A DNA stretch of 64,000 bases from Limnoglobus roseus (lineage in GTDB: Bacteria > Planctomycetota > Planctomycetia > Gemmatales > Gemmataceae). The first letter of the stretch is position 1, and each line of letters begins with the position of its first letter. The notes under the pieces are model-generated. The model was not told the origin of the DNA. It ran no database searches and saw only the letters and a program-made list of their open reading frames with translations. This document shows, piece by piece, positions 9,376-19,800 of this stretch. The DNA lies in contig NZ_CP042425.1 in the NCBI RefSeq assembly GCF_008254045.1, forward strand, positions 1,426,001 through 1,490,000. Reading direction: 5' to 3'. The position numbers were made by a program, and so were the translations under genes.

Positions 9376-10053
9376 GTGAAGCGGTGCGTCCTCCTTCTAC
9401 TCCTGGTTTCGGGCGTGGGGTGTGCGGGCTTGCCGACGCCGTCGTTGCCGCCCGCGACGCCGCCGGACGTGGCCGCGTACCGCATCGGGTGCCCCGACGT
9501 GCTCGAAGTCGGCTTCGCCGACCGGCACGAGTGGGACTGCCTCGCGGCGGTGGACGTGGACGGCTGCCTGCCCCTCGGCGACGCGGGCCTCGTGTTGGTG
9601 CAAGGGCTGACGACCGCGGAAGCCCGGGCGGCCATCGCAGCACAAGTGAAGTGCCCGCCGTCGCAGGTTTTGGTGGCGGTCGCCGTGCCGCGTTCGGGGC
9701 GGGTGTTCATCACCGGGCCGGACAACAAGCGCATCCGGGCCGTGGCCTACACCGGTCCAACGCCGGTGCTGGACTTCCTGCAAACGGCCGGCGCGATCCA
9801 ACCGATGGAATCGAAGCTCAACGACGTGTACGTGGTCCGGCCGAACGTGTGTGCCGATGGGCCGCCGAAGATTTACCACGTTAACGTGGAAGAGGTGCTG
9901 CTCGACGGCGACCCGACGACGAACGTGCTGGTCCAATCGGCCGACCACGTCTACGTCGGCGAAACCCGGCGGGCCAGCTTCGTTCGCCTCCTGCCCCCGT
10001 GGGCACGGCCGGCCTACCGCCAACTCGTCGGCCTCATGCCGAAATGGGACTGA
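9376..10053 (+). CDS. Wza-like polysaccharide export lipoprotein
   Basis: 225 aa from a GTG start. The N-terminus MKRCVLLLLLVSGVGC ends in a lipobox (SGVGC), so this is probably a lipoprotein. AAYRIGCPDVLEVGFADRHEW and DVDGCLPLGDAGLVLVQGLT match the polysaccharide biosynthesis/export (Poly_export) domain. A soluble ligand-binding beta-grasp (SLBB)-like segment follows (SGRVFITGPDNKRIRAVAY). Such proteins form the outer-envelope channel for exopolysaccharide. It is shorter than E. coli Wza and lacks the C-terminal barrel helix. No other export genes are nearby. Its 3' end overlaps the convergent oleB-like gene by 20 bp. Confidence 0.75.
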   Translation: MKRCVLLLLLVSGVGCAGLPTPSLPPATPPDVAAYRIGCPDVLEVGFADRHEWDCLAAVDVDGCLPLGDAGLVLVQGLTTAEARAAIAAQVKCPPSQVLVAVAVPRSGRVFITGPDNKRIRAVAYTGPTPVLDFLQTAGAIQPMESKLNDVYVVRPNVCADGPPKIYHVNVEEVLLDGDPTTNVLVQSADHVYVGETRRASFVRLLPPWARPAYRQLVGLMPKWD

Positions 10054-10939
10054 CGGGGTGCTTGGCCAAGAACTCCTTCACCTTCCCGATCGCTTCGTCG
10101 GTGGCGTCTTCCAGCAGGTAGTGTCCGCAGTCTGGCCAAGTGTGCGTTTCCGCGTGCGGGAAGAGGCGCTGCCACTCGGCGAGGAAGCGCCGGTCGAAGA
10201 CGAAGTCTCGCATCCCCCAGAGCAACAGCACTGGCACGCCGCGGAACTTCGGGGCCGACTCCTCGACGCCGACCACGATGTCGTACCCCGGGTCGGTCGG
10301 CTTCAGGGGGATCGTCTGCACGAACTTCAGCACCGCGACCCGGTGTTCCGGCGAGTCGTACGGCTTCAGGTACATCGCCCGCACGTCCGGTGGCAGGGAC
10401 TTCCGCGTCACGCACCACTTCGCGGCCAGCCGACAGAAGGCGTTCTGCTTGAGGATCAGCCATTCGCCGAGTTTCGTGTTCCGGCCGAGCCACAGCGACC
10501 ACGGGAAGCCCTTCGACGCCGGCAACCGCGTGCAGCCGGTGTTGGTGGCCACGATGCGGGCGATCCGCCCCGGGTGCCGGGCGGCGTACCCCATGCCGAT
10601 CATGCCGCCCCAGTCCTGCACGACGAGCGTGATCTTCTCGGTGACGTTCAAGGAATCGAGCAGCGCTTCCACGTCGTCGATGCGGGACTTCAGCGAGTAG
10701 TCGTAGGCCGACGCCGGCGGCTTGTCCGACAGCCCGCAGCCGATGTGATCCGGCACGATGCAGCGGTGCGAGTCGCGGAGGGCAAGGACAAGGTTGCGGT
10801 AGTAGAAGCTCCACGTCGGGTTGCCGTGCAACATGACGACGGGCGGGCCGGAGCCTTCGTCGAGGTAGTGCTGCGTGTGGTTGTTGCGGGTGAAAAACCG
10901 GGAGGAAGCCGGGGGCGGGAAGTCGGAAGGCGAATTCAT
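10034..10939 (-). CDS. oleB: OleB-type alpha/beta hydrolase (haloalkane dehalogenase superfamily)
   Basis: 301 aa. HGNPTWSFYYR (38-48) forms the oxyanion region and VVQDWGGMIGMG carries the nucleophile Asp109; GHYLLEDA near the C-terminus supplies the His. These are shared by haloalkane dehalogenases and OleB. PDHIGCGLSDKP followed by RIDDVEALLD is, in my experience, characteristic of OleB, which decarboxylates the beta-lactone to an olefin in head-to-head hydrocarbon synthesis. An oleA homologue lies 1.6 kb away on the same strand, which supports this call over a dehalogenase. In many ole loci OleB is separate or fused to OleC; OleC is not visible here. Confidence 0.75.
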   Translation of the reverse strand: MNSPSDFPPPASSRFFTRNNHTQHYLDEGSGPPVVMLHGNPTWSFYYRNLVLALRDSHRCIVPDHIGCGLSDKPPASAYDYSLKSRIDDVEALLDSLNVTEKITLVVQDWGGMIGMGYAARHPGRIARIVATNTGCTRLPASKGFPWSLWLGRNTKLGEWLILKQNAFCRLAAKWCVTRKSLPPDVRAMYLKPYDSPEHRVAVLKFVQTIPLKPTDPGYDIVVGVEESAPKFRGVPVLLLWGMRDFVFDRRFLAEWQRLFPHAETHTWPDCGHYLLEDATDEAIGKVKEFLAKHPVSPISA

Positions 10940-11052
10940 CCTGTCATTCTACGAACGCAAATTAGGCCGGACCGAGAAGGTTGCGACGCGACGGCCATCG
11001 ACTTATGATGACGGGATCGACCGTCCCTCGTTCCGGTTCGGAGCCACCCGCC

Positions 11053-11862
11053 ATGAACACTCACCGCCGCGGTTTGACCCTCGTGGAAGTCGTGGTGGTC
11101 ATCGTCATCCTGGTGTTGCTGTTCGCAATGCTCGCGCCGGCCACCCGTCGCATTCAAGGGGCTGCGGCGCGGGCCAGGTGTATGAACAATCTCAAGCAAC
11201 TTATGCTGGGACTACACAACTACGAGGCCAACGGCGGCAACCATTACCCCACGGAGGAAGTCAAACCTCTACCGACCCTTCCCGCCGGCTGCTATGGCAC
11301 TCCCGATCGTGACCCGGAACAACGCCTGAGCTGGCAGGTTTCCGTCTTGCCCTACATTGAACAGGAGAGCCTGTTCCGCGAATTCGATCCGAAGCAGGGG
11401 TTCGTGCCGAGTTCCACTGCGACCCTCAAGCCGCTCGCCATCTTCAATTGCCCGGAACTGAAGCGGGACGCCGAACCGGTCACGATGTATGTGGGCATGG
11501 CCGGTCTCGGCGAAGACGCCGCCCGCCGACCAAGCGGCGACAAGAACAACGGCATCATGGGCTACGACCGAGCGTGCGCGTTCAAGGACATCACGGATGG
11601 CATGGCCAACACTGTCGCACTGGCAGAAACGAGCCACGCCCTCGGCCGGTGGGCTCAGGGCGGCTCCGGTACGGTTCGGGCGTTCGACGCGACCGACCCG
11701 ACCCCATTCGGTCCGGACCGCTGGTTCGGCAGTGCGCATCCCAAGGGGTTCAACGTCGCGATGTGCGACGGGTCAGTGCGGTTCATCAACTTCAAGCAGA
11801 ACGGCAAAGTGTTCGCCGATGCCGTGACCGTGGCCGGTGGCGAAAAGACCGAACTGGATTAG
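11053..11862 (+). CDS. DUF1559 pseudopilin-like protein
   Basis: 269 aa starting MNTHRRGLTLVEVVVVIVIL, a type IV prepilin/pseudopilin signal. The prepilin peptidase site lies between RRG and LTLVE. A DUF1559 body follows, with RARCMNNLKQLMLGLHNYE, SWQVSVLPYIEQESLF and the C-terminal HPKGFNVAMCDGSVRFI. This family is greatly expanded in planctomycetes and is thought to form pseudopili or surface structures. An upstream in-frame ATG at 10981 lies before the signal and is unlikely to be used. The next gene starts 10 bp downstream. Confidence 0.9.
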   Translation: MNTHRRGLTLVEVVVVIVILVLLFAMLAPATRRIQGAAARARCMNNLKQLMLGLHNYEANGGNHYPTEEVKPLPTLPAGCYGTPDRDPEQRLSWQVSVLPYIEQESLFREFDPKQGFVPSSTATLKPLAIFNCPELKRDAEPVTMYVGMAGLGEDAARRPSGDKNNGIMGYDRACAFKDITDGMANTVALAETSHALGRWAQGGSGTVRAFDATDPTPFGPDRWFGSAHPKGFNVAMCDGSVRFINFKQNGKVFADAVTVAGGEKTELD

Positions 11863-11872
11863 GACCGCCCCG

Positions 11873-12532
11873 ATGAACGCCCCGGCCCGCCACCGCCGCT
11901 TGTTGGAGTTGGCCCGATGGGTCGCCCTGGCGTTGATCGTCAAAGTCACGGCTTCCATCGTTTCGAACTACCCGTCGTACTTCCCGCCCGACTTCGGCTC
12001 GCTCTTTCTCGAAGGGCGCGAGGGGCAGTTCTGGGGCACCTACAGTTTCTTCTTCTACGTCCACATTCTGACGGCCCCGTTCGTCTTGCTGAGCGGCACG
12101 GTTCTGCTGTGCGAACGGTTGCTCCGCCGCCATCGCGCGTTCCACACTTGGCTGGGGCGGGTCCACGTCTTCGCCGTCCTCGGTCTGCTCGTCCCCAGCA
12201 GCCTCGTCATGGCGACGCAGGCGTTCGGCGGATGGCCGGCAGGGTCGAGCTTCGCCCTGTTGTCGGTCGTGACCGGAGTTTGTGCGGTGATGGGGGTGTA
12301 CCACGCCCGGAGACGGCAGTTCGCCGAACACCGGCGGTGGATGGTGCGACTTTACCTCTTGCTGTGTTCGGCGGTCGTCTTGCGGCTGATTTCCGGGACG
12401 GCATCGGTCATCGGTGTGGATGATGCCGAAGCGGCCTATCGGCTCGCGGCGTGGGCCAGTTGGATCGGACCACTGGCGGTCTACGAAGTTGTTGAAGGGC
12501 GAATGACGAAATGCAGAAGGGGAACCGCGTGA
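11873..12532 (+). CDS. DUF2306-like membrane protein
   Basis: 219 aa with five or six membrane segments. The arrangement FYVHILTAPFVLLSGTVLL, then RHRAFHTWLGRVHVFAVL, then a HARRRQFAEHRRWMVRLY motif resembles the DUF2306 family, whose conserved His and Arg residues sit at the membrane boundary. The ATG at 11873 is preferred because it directly precedes a basic N-terminus and lies 10 bp after the pseudopilin gene, suggesting a two-gene unit. Function of the family is unknown. Confidence 0.65.
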   Translation: MNAPARHRRLLELARWVALALIVKVTASIVSNYPSYFPPDFGSLFLEGREGQFWGTYSFFFYVHILTAPFVLLSGTVLLCERLLRRHRAFHTWLGRVHVFAVLGLLVPSSLVMATQAFGGWPAGSSFALLSVVTGVCAVMGVYHARRRQFAEHRRWMVRLYLLLCSAVVLRLISGTASVIGVDDAEAAYRLAAWASWIGPLAVYEVVEGRMTKCRRGTA

Positions 12533-12553
12533 ACGGCACCCCTTCATTCGCTG

Positions 12554-13705
12554 TCACCACTCGATCCCCAGCATCATGCAGTTGAGGCCGCTGCCGATGC
12601 CCAGCCAGCCGACGCGGTGGCCGGGTTGGAGGAACTCGCGTTCCTCGGCCAGTGCCGCCGTCAGCGGTAGCGACACGGTGCCGATGTTGCCGAGGTACGG
12701 GAACGTGCTGAAGTCCTTCTCGATCGGGATGCCGAACGCCTTCAGCATCGCGTCGCGGTGGCCCGCCCCAACCTGGTGGCAAATGACCTTGTCCATCTCC
12801 TGGCTCGTCCAGCCGAACTTCGTCAGGAACGACGACCACGTCCGGTAGCCGAGGTCGATGCCGTACTTTAGCACTTCCCCAGCGTGCGTTTCCATGAACG
12901 GCATCATGACGTGCCGCATGCCGAGGTCGATGCCCTTTTGCACGATCGCCCCGGCGTTCGAGCCGAGGTACCGCTGCACCGTGTGCGAGAGGTCGCCGCC
13001 CAAGAGGCGCTCGATCGGCGGCGGGAAGGCCGACTGGAGGCCCCACCGGCAGAGGTTGTGGTGCTGCGGGGCGTTCTTGGTCATCCCGCCGACCAGCCGG
13101 CGGCGCTTCTCCGCGGAGATGTCCTTCGACGTGACTAACACCGCGACCGCCCCGGACCCGCCGGTGAGCGTGGCCACGGACGAGCGGTAGAAGTCCATCG
13201 ACTTCGTATCGACGAGGCGGTCGATGACGTTCTCGTTAATCTCGCGGGCCGTTTCGCACGACACCACGAGGCCGGCTTCCGCCTGGCCGAGTTCGATGCG
13301 GTTCGCGACTTCGGCCACGCCGTTGAGGACGCCGAGGCAGGCGTTGCTCAGGTCGAAGATCGCGGCGTCGTTGTTGAGGCCGATGTTCGAGGCGACGGCA
13401 CAGGCCGTGGCCGGCTCGAATCCCTCGCGACAGACGCCGGCGTAGATGAGAACGTCGAGATCCTTCGGCGAGAAGTTGGCCCGCGAGAGCGCCTTGAAGG
13501 CGGCCGCGGTCGCGCCGTCGGACACGAGGTGGTTGCGGTCCCACCAGCGGCGCTCGCTGATGCCGGTGAGCAGTTCGAGTTGGCCGCTGGCCATCCGGTG
13601 CTCGTCGTAGAACGGCTTCAGGCGCGATTCGAGTTCGGCCGTCGAGACCACCACCGGGGGCAGTTCGTAGCCGATCGATTCGATGTGAACGCGAGAGTAT
13701 CGCAT
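12554..13705 (-). CDS. oleA: OleA, acyl-CoA/acyl-ACP condensing enzyme for head-to-head hydrocarbons
   Basis: 383 aa thiolase-fold (FabH-like) enzyme. OleA joins two acyl chains by Claisen condensation to a beta-ketoacid. Catalytic Cys123 (NACLGVLNG), His310 (VICHQVGAGH) and Asn340 (YLGNIG) are all present. Glu97 in REGFEPATA matches the extra glutamate, contributed across the dimer, that sets OleA apart from FabH. It is the last gene of the minus-strand pfa run, 100 bp after the pfaC-like gene, so its acyl partner may be the polyunsaturated product. Without OleC/OleD it would yield ketones by spontaneous decarboxylation. Confidence 0.85.
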   Translation of the reverse strand: MRYSRVHIESIGYELPPVVVSTAELESRLKPFYDEHRMASGQLELLTGISERRWWDRNHLVSDGATAAAFKALSRANFSPKDLDVLIYAGVCREGFEPATACAVASNIGLNNDAAIFDLSNACLGVLNGVAEVANRIELGQAEAGLVVSCETAREINENVIDRLVDTKSMDFYRSSVATLTGGSGAVAVLVTSKDISAEKRRRLVGGMTKNAPQHHNLCRWGLQSAFPPPIERLLGGDLSHTVQRYLGSNAGAIVQKGIDLGMRHVMMPFMETHAGEVLKYGIDLGYRTWSSFLTKFGWTSQEMDKVICHQVGAGHRDAMLKAFGIPIEKDFSTFPYLGNIGTVSLPLTAALAEEREFLQPGHRVGWLGIGSGLNCMMLGIEW

Positions 13706-13805
13706 GGGTGGGGGTTCGATCCGTGAAGGACACCGGCCGCTGGGTTACGAGTTTACCCCGCGGGCTGGCTCGGATTCAACCGGAACATTATTGGCACGGT
13801 CCCGG

Positions 13806-16800
13806 CTACTCTAGTGTGAATCCGGTCATCTGGTAGATGATTCGCCCGTCCACAATCAAGAATCCGTCGGCCGTCAGTCGCCGATGCGCTTGATCTTCAG
13901 CCGTCACTTCCAAAACTACCGTGACAACTTGATCCGTCGGCACCACCTGCCCGCGGTAGACCCACGAGTGTTCGCGGTTCAGGCCGACGGTCTGCCAGCC
14001 ACCCGCCGGGGGCGGGCCGAACTTCTGGAAGGCGACGTACTTGAAGAGTTGCAGGAACGATTCCAGCCCCAGCGACCCCGGCCAGACCGGGTCCTGATAA
14101 AAGTGGGCCTTGAAGAACCAGAACGACGGATCAACGGCGATCCGCCCCTGAATCAGCCCCAACCCCTTGCAGCCGCCGGTCGGCACGTAACCCTCGATCA
14201 CGTCCACCATCCGCATCATCGCGTCCGGGAACGGCGGGGCGTGCGGCAGTTTCTCGGGGCGGGTGGTTTGCTCTGCGGTCAGGTAGGGCACCTTCGCCGT
14301 CGGCATCCCGACTTGGTTGACGAGCGACTCCTTCGAGAAGAAGCCGAAGTACGTGCTGCCCTCGTACACCTTCTGCCCGCGGTTCGTCACGAGCATGTCG
14401 TAGTGCTGGATGATCATGCCGCCGGACGACGACACCTGCGTCATCTTCACGTTCGTGGTCAGGGTGCCGGTGTCCGGCGTAACCGCCACGTACTGCTTCG
14501 CCTTGCCGCCGAGGTTGCGGAACGACAGGTCGTTCAGGCTGGTGAGCGCAGAGCCGCAATAGGCCGCGAGCCACCCGCACGGCTGGAGGGCGATTTCCAA
14601 CAGCACACTAAACGGCATTCGCGGGGAGCGGTTCGCGGAGAAGTACCACGCATCCGGCGGCACCGCGTACTGGGCCTCGCAACTCGCCCCGGCCTTCAGC
14701 ACGAACGGCTCGCCGGTAACGGCCGTGATGCAATCGAGGAACTGGAACGGCGGCCCCGGCAGGCGGGCGAGCACGCGGCCCTCGTCGAAGACGCGGTACG
14801 GCTCGCCGAACGCCTCCGACGGCTTGCCGTTGGAGTACGCCATGATCTTCGCGGAGTCGTAGATCGCCGTTTTAGTGGAACCCGGAGCGGAAGCGACGGG
14901 GTGTGCGACTGCCTCTTCCCCCCGTCGCTTCCGCTCCGGGTTCCAAAGAGCCGTCAGTCCATCGCGCGTCAACCCGGTCATCCGCAGGGACAGGTTCGTG
15001 ATCTCGACGATCGGCTTGCCGTCGGCGTACATGAGCGCGTCGGCGATGCAGAACGGGGCCGGGCCGTAACCGAATTCTTTGACGCTGATCTCGTAGGTGA
15101 CGAGCTTCGTCGTTTCCAACACTTGCCCGCGGCACTTGAGGCGACTGTTCACCTCCGGCACCGGCTCGCACACGACTTGGCCGTCCTCGCCAACCCACCC
15201 CATGCGCATGAGCAGCACCCGGAGCGTGTGCAGGCAGCACTCGTACATGAGCGTGCCGGGCATCACCTTGTCGTCCACGAAGTGGCACTCGATGAACCAC
15301 TCCTTCGGCCGCAGGTCGTACTCGGCCCGCACGAATCCGAGGCCGAACCGCCCGCCGACCGGGTCGAGGTCGGCCACGCGGTCCACGAGGCGCAGCATGC
15401 CGCCGGGCAGTTTCATCGGCGACTTCAGCGGCAGCTTGGCGAAGTCCGGGCCGAACGCGGTGACGAGGTCGCCCCGCCGCAGGGCTTCAACGCCCTCTTC
15501 GTCCACGGCCATCCGCCGTTGTGGGACGAGGTCGGTCCAGTCGTCCGGCCGTTTGCCCGGTGCCGGTTGGCGGTCGAGCTTCGTGTGGATGATCCCCTGC
15601 CCCGCTTCCAGGGCGGCTTGCGTGAAGAACCCGGCCACGCCGTCCTTCATGCTCAACAGCGGCTCGCCGTTGACGGTCCCCTCGAACCGGAAGCGGAACA
15701 GCCAGGCGTCGGCCTGATTGAAGAACTCGTCGACGTGGATGTCGTACTCGATCCGCTCGCCGACCGTCGGCAGCCCGCGGTGGAACGACACGACCGCGTC
15801 GAGGAGGCGGTAGACGGCGTTCCCCTTCGTGATGAAGTCGATGCCGAGGAAGCCGGAGAGGAACAAGTCGGCCTGCCCCGCCTCCACGGTGACGCTTGTC
15901 GGGCAGCGGCCCGAATCGAGATACCAGCGGTCGGGGCGCACGGTATGGTCGGTGACGACGCGGCCCGACTTCATCGACCGCGGCTCGCCGTCGATCCGCA
16001 GGACGCGGTCCACGAGCATCAGCGGCCCTTCCGGCAGCCGCACGCGCGTCGGGTGGGCGTCGATTTCCGCGAACGTCGGCCCGAGCACGTCGCCGATCTT
16101 TCCGACGGCGAAGGTGGTGCATTGCTCGAAGGTGAGCGAACGGGGAACACCGCTCGGTGGCAGGCCTTGTCCCCTCCCCACTGGAGGGTGAGGAGTATCC
16201 GCAACCGAAGACGATACGCCACCAGCATCACGCGCGTATCCCCCTGCACCAAGGGAGGAAGAAAGGCCCACTTCCAGTTGGGTTTGCACCATCAGCGCCG
16301 CCGTGCTGGTCTGCATCAGCGATTGCTGCAACGTCAGGAACATCGCGTGCGCGTCGGCTGTCGCCTGCTGCATCGCGGCGGCCGCTACCAGGAACGGCGA
16401 CACGTCCACCGCCGCCGTCGGAACGACCGCCGGTCGGACCACGGGCGGCGGCGTCTGCGTGAGTGGAGCTGAATACTCCGGCACCACCGGTTCCGCCGGC
16501 GGCTCCCACGGCAACAGCACTTCCTCGACCGGCACGTTCTGCGGGGCTTCTTCGACCGGCGGCGGGGGCGGAGGAATTTCCGCGACGACCGGCTTCACCT
16601 CCGGCTGCGGTTCCGGTTCGGCATCCACTTCCACCGGATGCGGAAGGCGCACCGGCGGAGCCGTGGGAACCGTAAGCGTCCGCCGCGAACCCGTGTCGGC
16701 CGGCAGGTGGTCGACGCACGCCGACTCGCCGCCGTAGATCGCCTCCAGGTTCACCGGCACTCGCTCGGCGATCAGGTTCGCCAGCGTCCGCAGCACCAGC

Positions 16801-19800
16801 GACACGGCGTCTTGCCGCGGCACGCAAACCGACCGCGCGAGGTGCGGCCGATCGCCGAGGATGGCGTCGATCATCCGCGAGGTCGATGCCCCCGGCCCCA
16901 TTTCCAGGAACGTCCGCACGCCGTCGCGGTACGCGGCTTCCACCACGTTCGGGAACTCGATCGTGCCGACGAGGCCGGCCGTGATCGAGTCGGCGGCGTT
17001 GTCCTCGGTCATCTTGTACTCGCGGCCCCACGCGCCGCTGTAGAACTTCACGCCGGGCGGCACGATCACCGGCAACGTGTGCAAGTCGCGGTACGCCGGC
17101 TCGACCGGCTTCCCCGCCTCGCAGTGGGCCAGCGTCACGCCGTCCAACGGCAGGAACGGCTGGCCGATGGCGAGTGCCAACTTCTCCACGTCGGCCCGCA
17201 CGCCGCCGATGACACACTCGTTCGGCGTCGTCACGATCAGCAAGTACGCCCGCAGCGTCGGCCGCAGGAACGCTCGCACGGTGTCCGGGGCGGCCGTCAC
17301 CAGCCCCACGGTCCAGTCGAGGAGGGCCGTCGTGCCGTAGAAGGCGCGGGCCGAGTCGTAAGGCGGCCCGAGTTCCGTGCTGAACAGCGTGGACGTTTGA
17401 ATCCGCCGGTACATCTCATCGCGAGCCGTCCAGACGCGCAGGCCGAACAGCCCCGCCGACTCGCCGAGGCTCTGGCCGACCATCGCCGCCGGGTGGACGC
17501 CGCAGCCTTGCAGCAGATCGCTCGTGAGCGTGCCGAGCGTGACCTGGCCGAACAGGAAGTCCCGCGGCGTCGACTCGTCGGAGATCGCGTCGCCCCAGAA
17601 CAACTGCGGGGCGTACTGCGACCGCAGCCGTTGGTTCTCGCGGTGCTGCTTCCGCAACACGCTCGGCCAACTCGCGGCGAGGTCGCGACCCATCCCCGCG
17701 AACTGATTGCCGGACCCGGGGTACACGAACGCAACCTTCCCGCCGCGGCCGATGGGGTACGGGTTGAAGAAAACGCGGTCGCGAAGGGCCGGCGACTTCG
17801 GCGGCGGCAGGACGGCGTCGCCGCGGGCGGTGACGTGCCGGAGGGCGTACTCGATCTGCTCCTTCAACTCGGGCAGAGACTTCGCCACCAGCGTGACGGC
17901 GAGTTTCCGCCGCGGGTCCGGGGCCACGCGGCGAAACCAGTCGCGGGCCAGCGATTCGATCGGCCGCGGTTGCGCCGGCAGCCACCCGAACAGCCGCCCC
18001 AACCCGTCCACGATCGCGGCCGGCGTGTCGCCGTCCACCACGAAGACCGCTTCCTGTCGCGAGCCGAGCGGTTGCCGTTGTTCCGTCACAATGCGCGGGG
18101 ACGCGACGGTCGGCACGTGTTCGTCGAGAACGACGTGGAAACTCGACCCGTCCACCCCGACCGCCCCGACGGCCGCGCGGCGTGGGCCGGCGGTGCGGTC
18201 GTGCAGCCAGTACCGCGGCGTCGTCGGGCGTTCGGCGTTCGGCAGGGCTGCGTTCTCGCCACCCGGCGGCAGCACGTTCTGATAGAGCGCGAGGGCCGCC
18301 TTCACGAAGCCGACGAGCGGCGACGCGAACCCGGCGTGCCCGACTTGCAGCTTCGCCGACCCGACGACGAGCGGAACGTCGCGCTTCGTTTTTTCCAAGA
18401 GTGTTTCCAACGCCCGCCGTTCCTCGGCGTCCTCGGCCGTTTCCAGGTAGCCGATCTGCGCCGGGTCGGCGTTCGCGTCGAGGCAGGCCCGCATCAGCGA
18501 CGAGGCGTACGTTGCGGCGTCCGGTGACGTCCCGCTGACACTCCCGCCGCTCGCCGACCCCACGCCGCGGATGACGGCGTACACGCGGTCGCCGTCGGCC
18601 TGCGCCGCGGACAACCGCTTGAGGACCACGGCGGCCGCGCCGTCGCAGGCCATGTGGTCGTTCGCCGCCAGTGCCCGCGGGTCGCTCGTCAGTTCCACGC
18701 CGCCGACCACGGCCCGGTCGAGTTCGCCCGCACGCACGGCCCGCACCGCGAGTTCCAGTGCCCGCCCGGCGGACGTTTCCTCGCTGCACACGGTGAAACT
18801 CGGCCCGCCGAAGTGGAACGCCCGCGCGATGCGGCTGGCCGCGATGCTGCCGAGCGCCCCCATCACGCGGTTCGCGTTCAGCGGCGGCCCGGCGAAGTCG
18901 GCGTACTCGGGGTTCGCCTGCTTCGCGGCCCACCGGATGTGGAAGTTCGTCGTGTTCAGGTCGAGGCCGAGGCCGACGAACACGCCCGTCCGCGGGTCAC
19001 CGTCAGGCGGGGCGTCGTCCTTGCCGTGGCAGTCGTCGAGGGCCGCCGCAGCCGTTTGCAGCATGAGCAACTGCTGCGGCAGGAGTTCTTCCAGTTCCTT
19101 CGGCGGGATGCGGAAGCGGTCGAGCGGGACGTGCAGTTCGGGAATCGTGGTCGTCCCCGATGTGCTCACCGTGCCGCCCAGCACGAACTCCTGAAACTCC
19201 CGCAGCGTCGCGAGTGAGCCGCAGTGGGCCGCCATGCCGACGACGGCGACGGCAACCTCGGCCGCCTCCGGGTCGTCCGGGTGGCCCTCGGTCAGTTCCT
19301 TCACGCGGGCCTGCATCCGCCGCAGTTTCGAGAGCAGTTCCGTGCCCGGGATGGAGTCTTCCAGCCGCGGCGACGCCTGCCCCGACCGGGGTGCGTAAAT
19401 CTGACCCTTCCACTCTTCGAGCAGCAGGTGCGCGTTCACGCCGCCGAAACCGAAGCCGCTGACGGCCGCCTTGCGCGTCTTGCCGCGCCGCTTCCACTCC
19501 TCGGCGAACGGCAGCACGCGGAACGGGGCCGTTTCGTACTCGAAGCTCTCCGGCGGCATCTCGAAGTTCGCCTGCGGGGGCAGCTTACCGGCCGCCATCG
19601 CCCGCACGACCTTCATTGCCGCCGCCGCCCCGGCCCCGGTGAGGAGGTGGCCGACCGTCGATTTCACCGACCCGATTACGCACTGCCCCGGCTTCCACCC
19701 GGGTTGCGATCGCCATAGTTCGTGGAGGCTCTCGAACTCGACCGCGTCGCCGACCGGCGTGCCGGTCGCGTGGCACTCGATCAGGTCTACCTCCGTCGGC

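Noticed and set aside
10034..10939. Annotating the hydrolase as haloalkane dehalogenase
   Set aside because: The nucleophile and HGNPTW motif fit both, but PDHIGCGLSDKP and the nearby oleA favour OleB.
16019..16252. Possible third palindromic insertion in the pfaC-like gene (16150-16260)
   Set aside because: The sequence encodes low-complexity residues and has partial repeats, but I could not define clear inverted arms.
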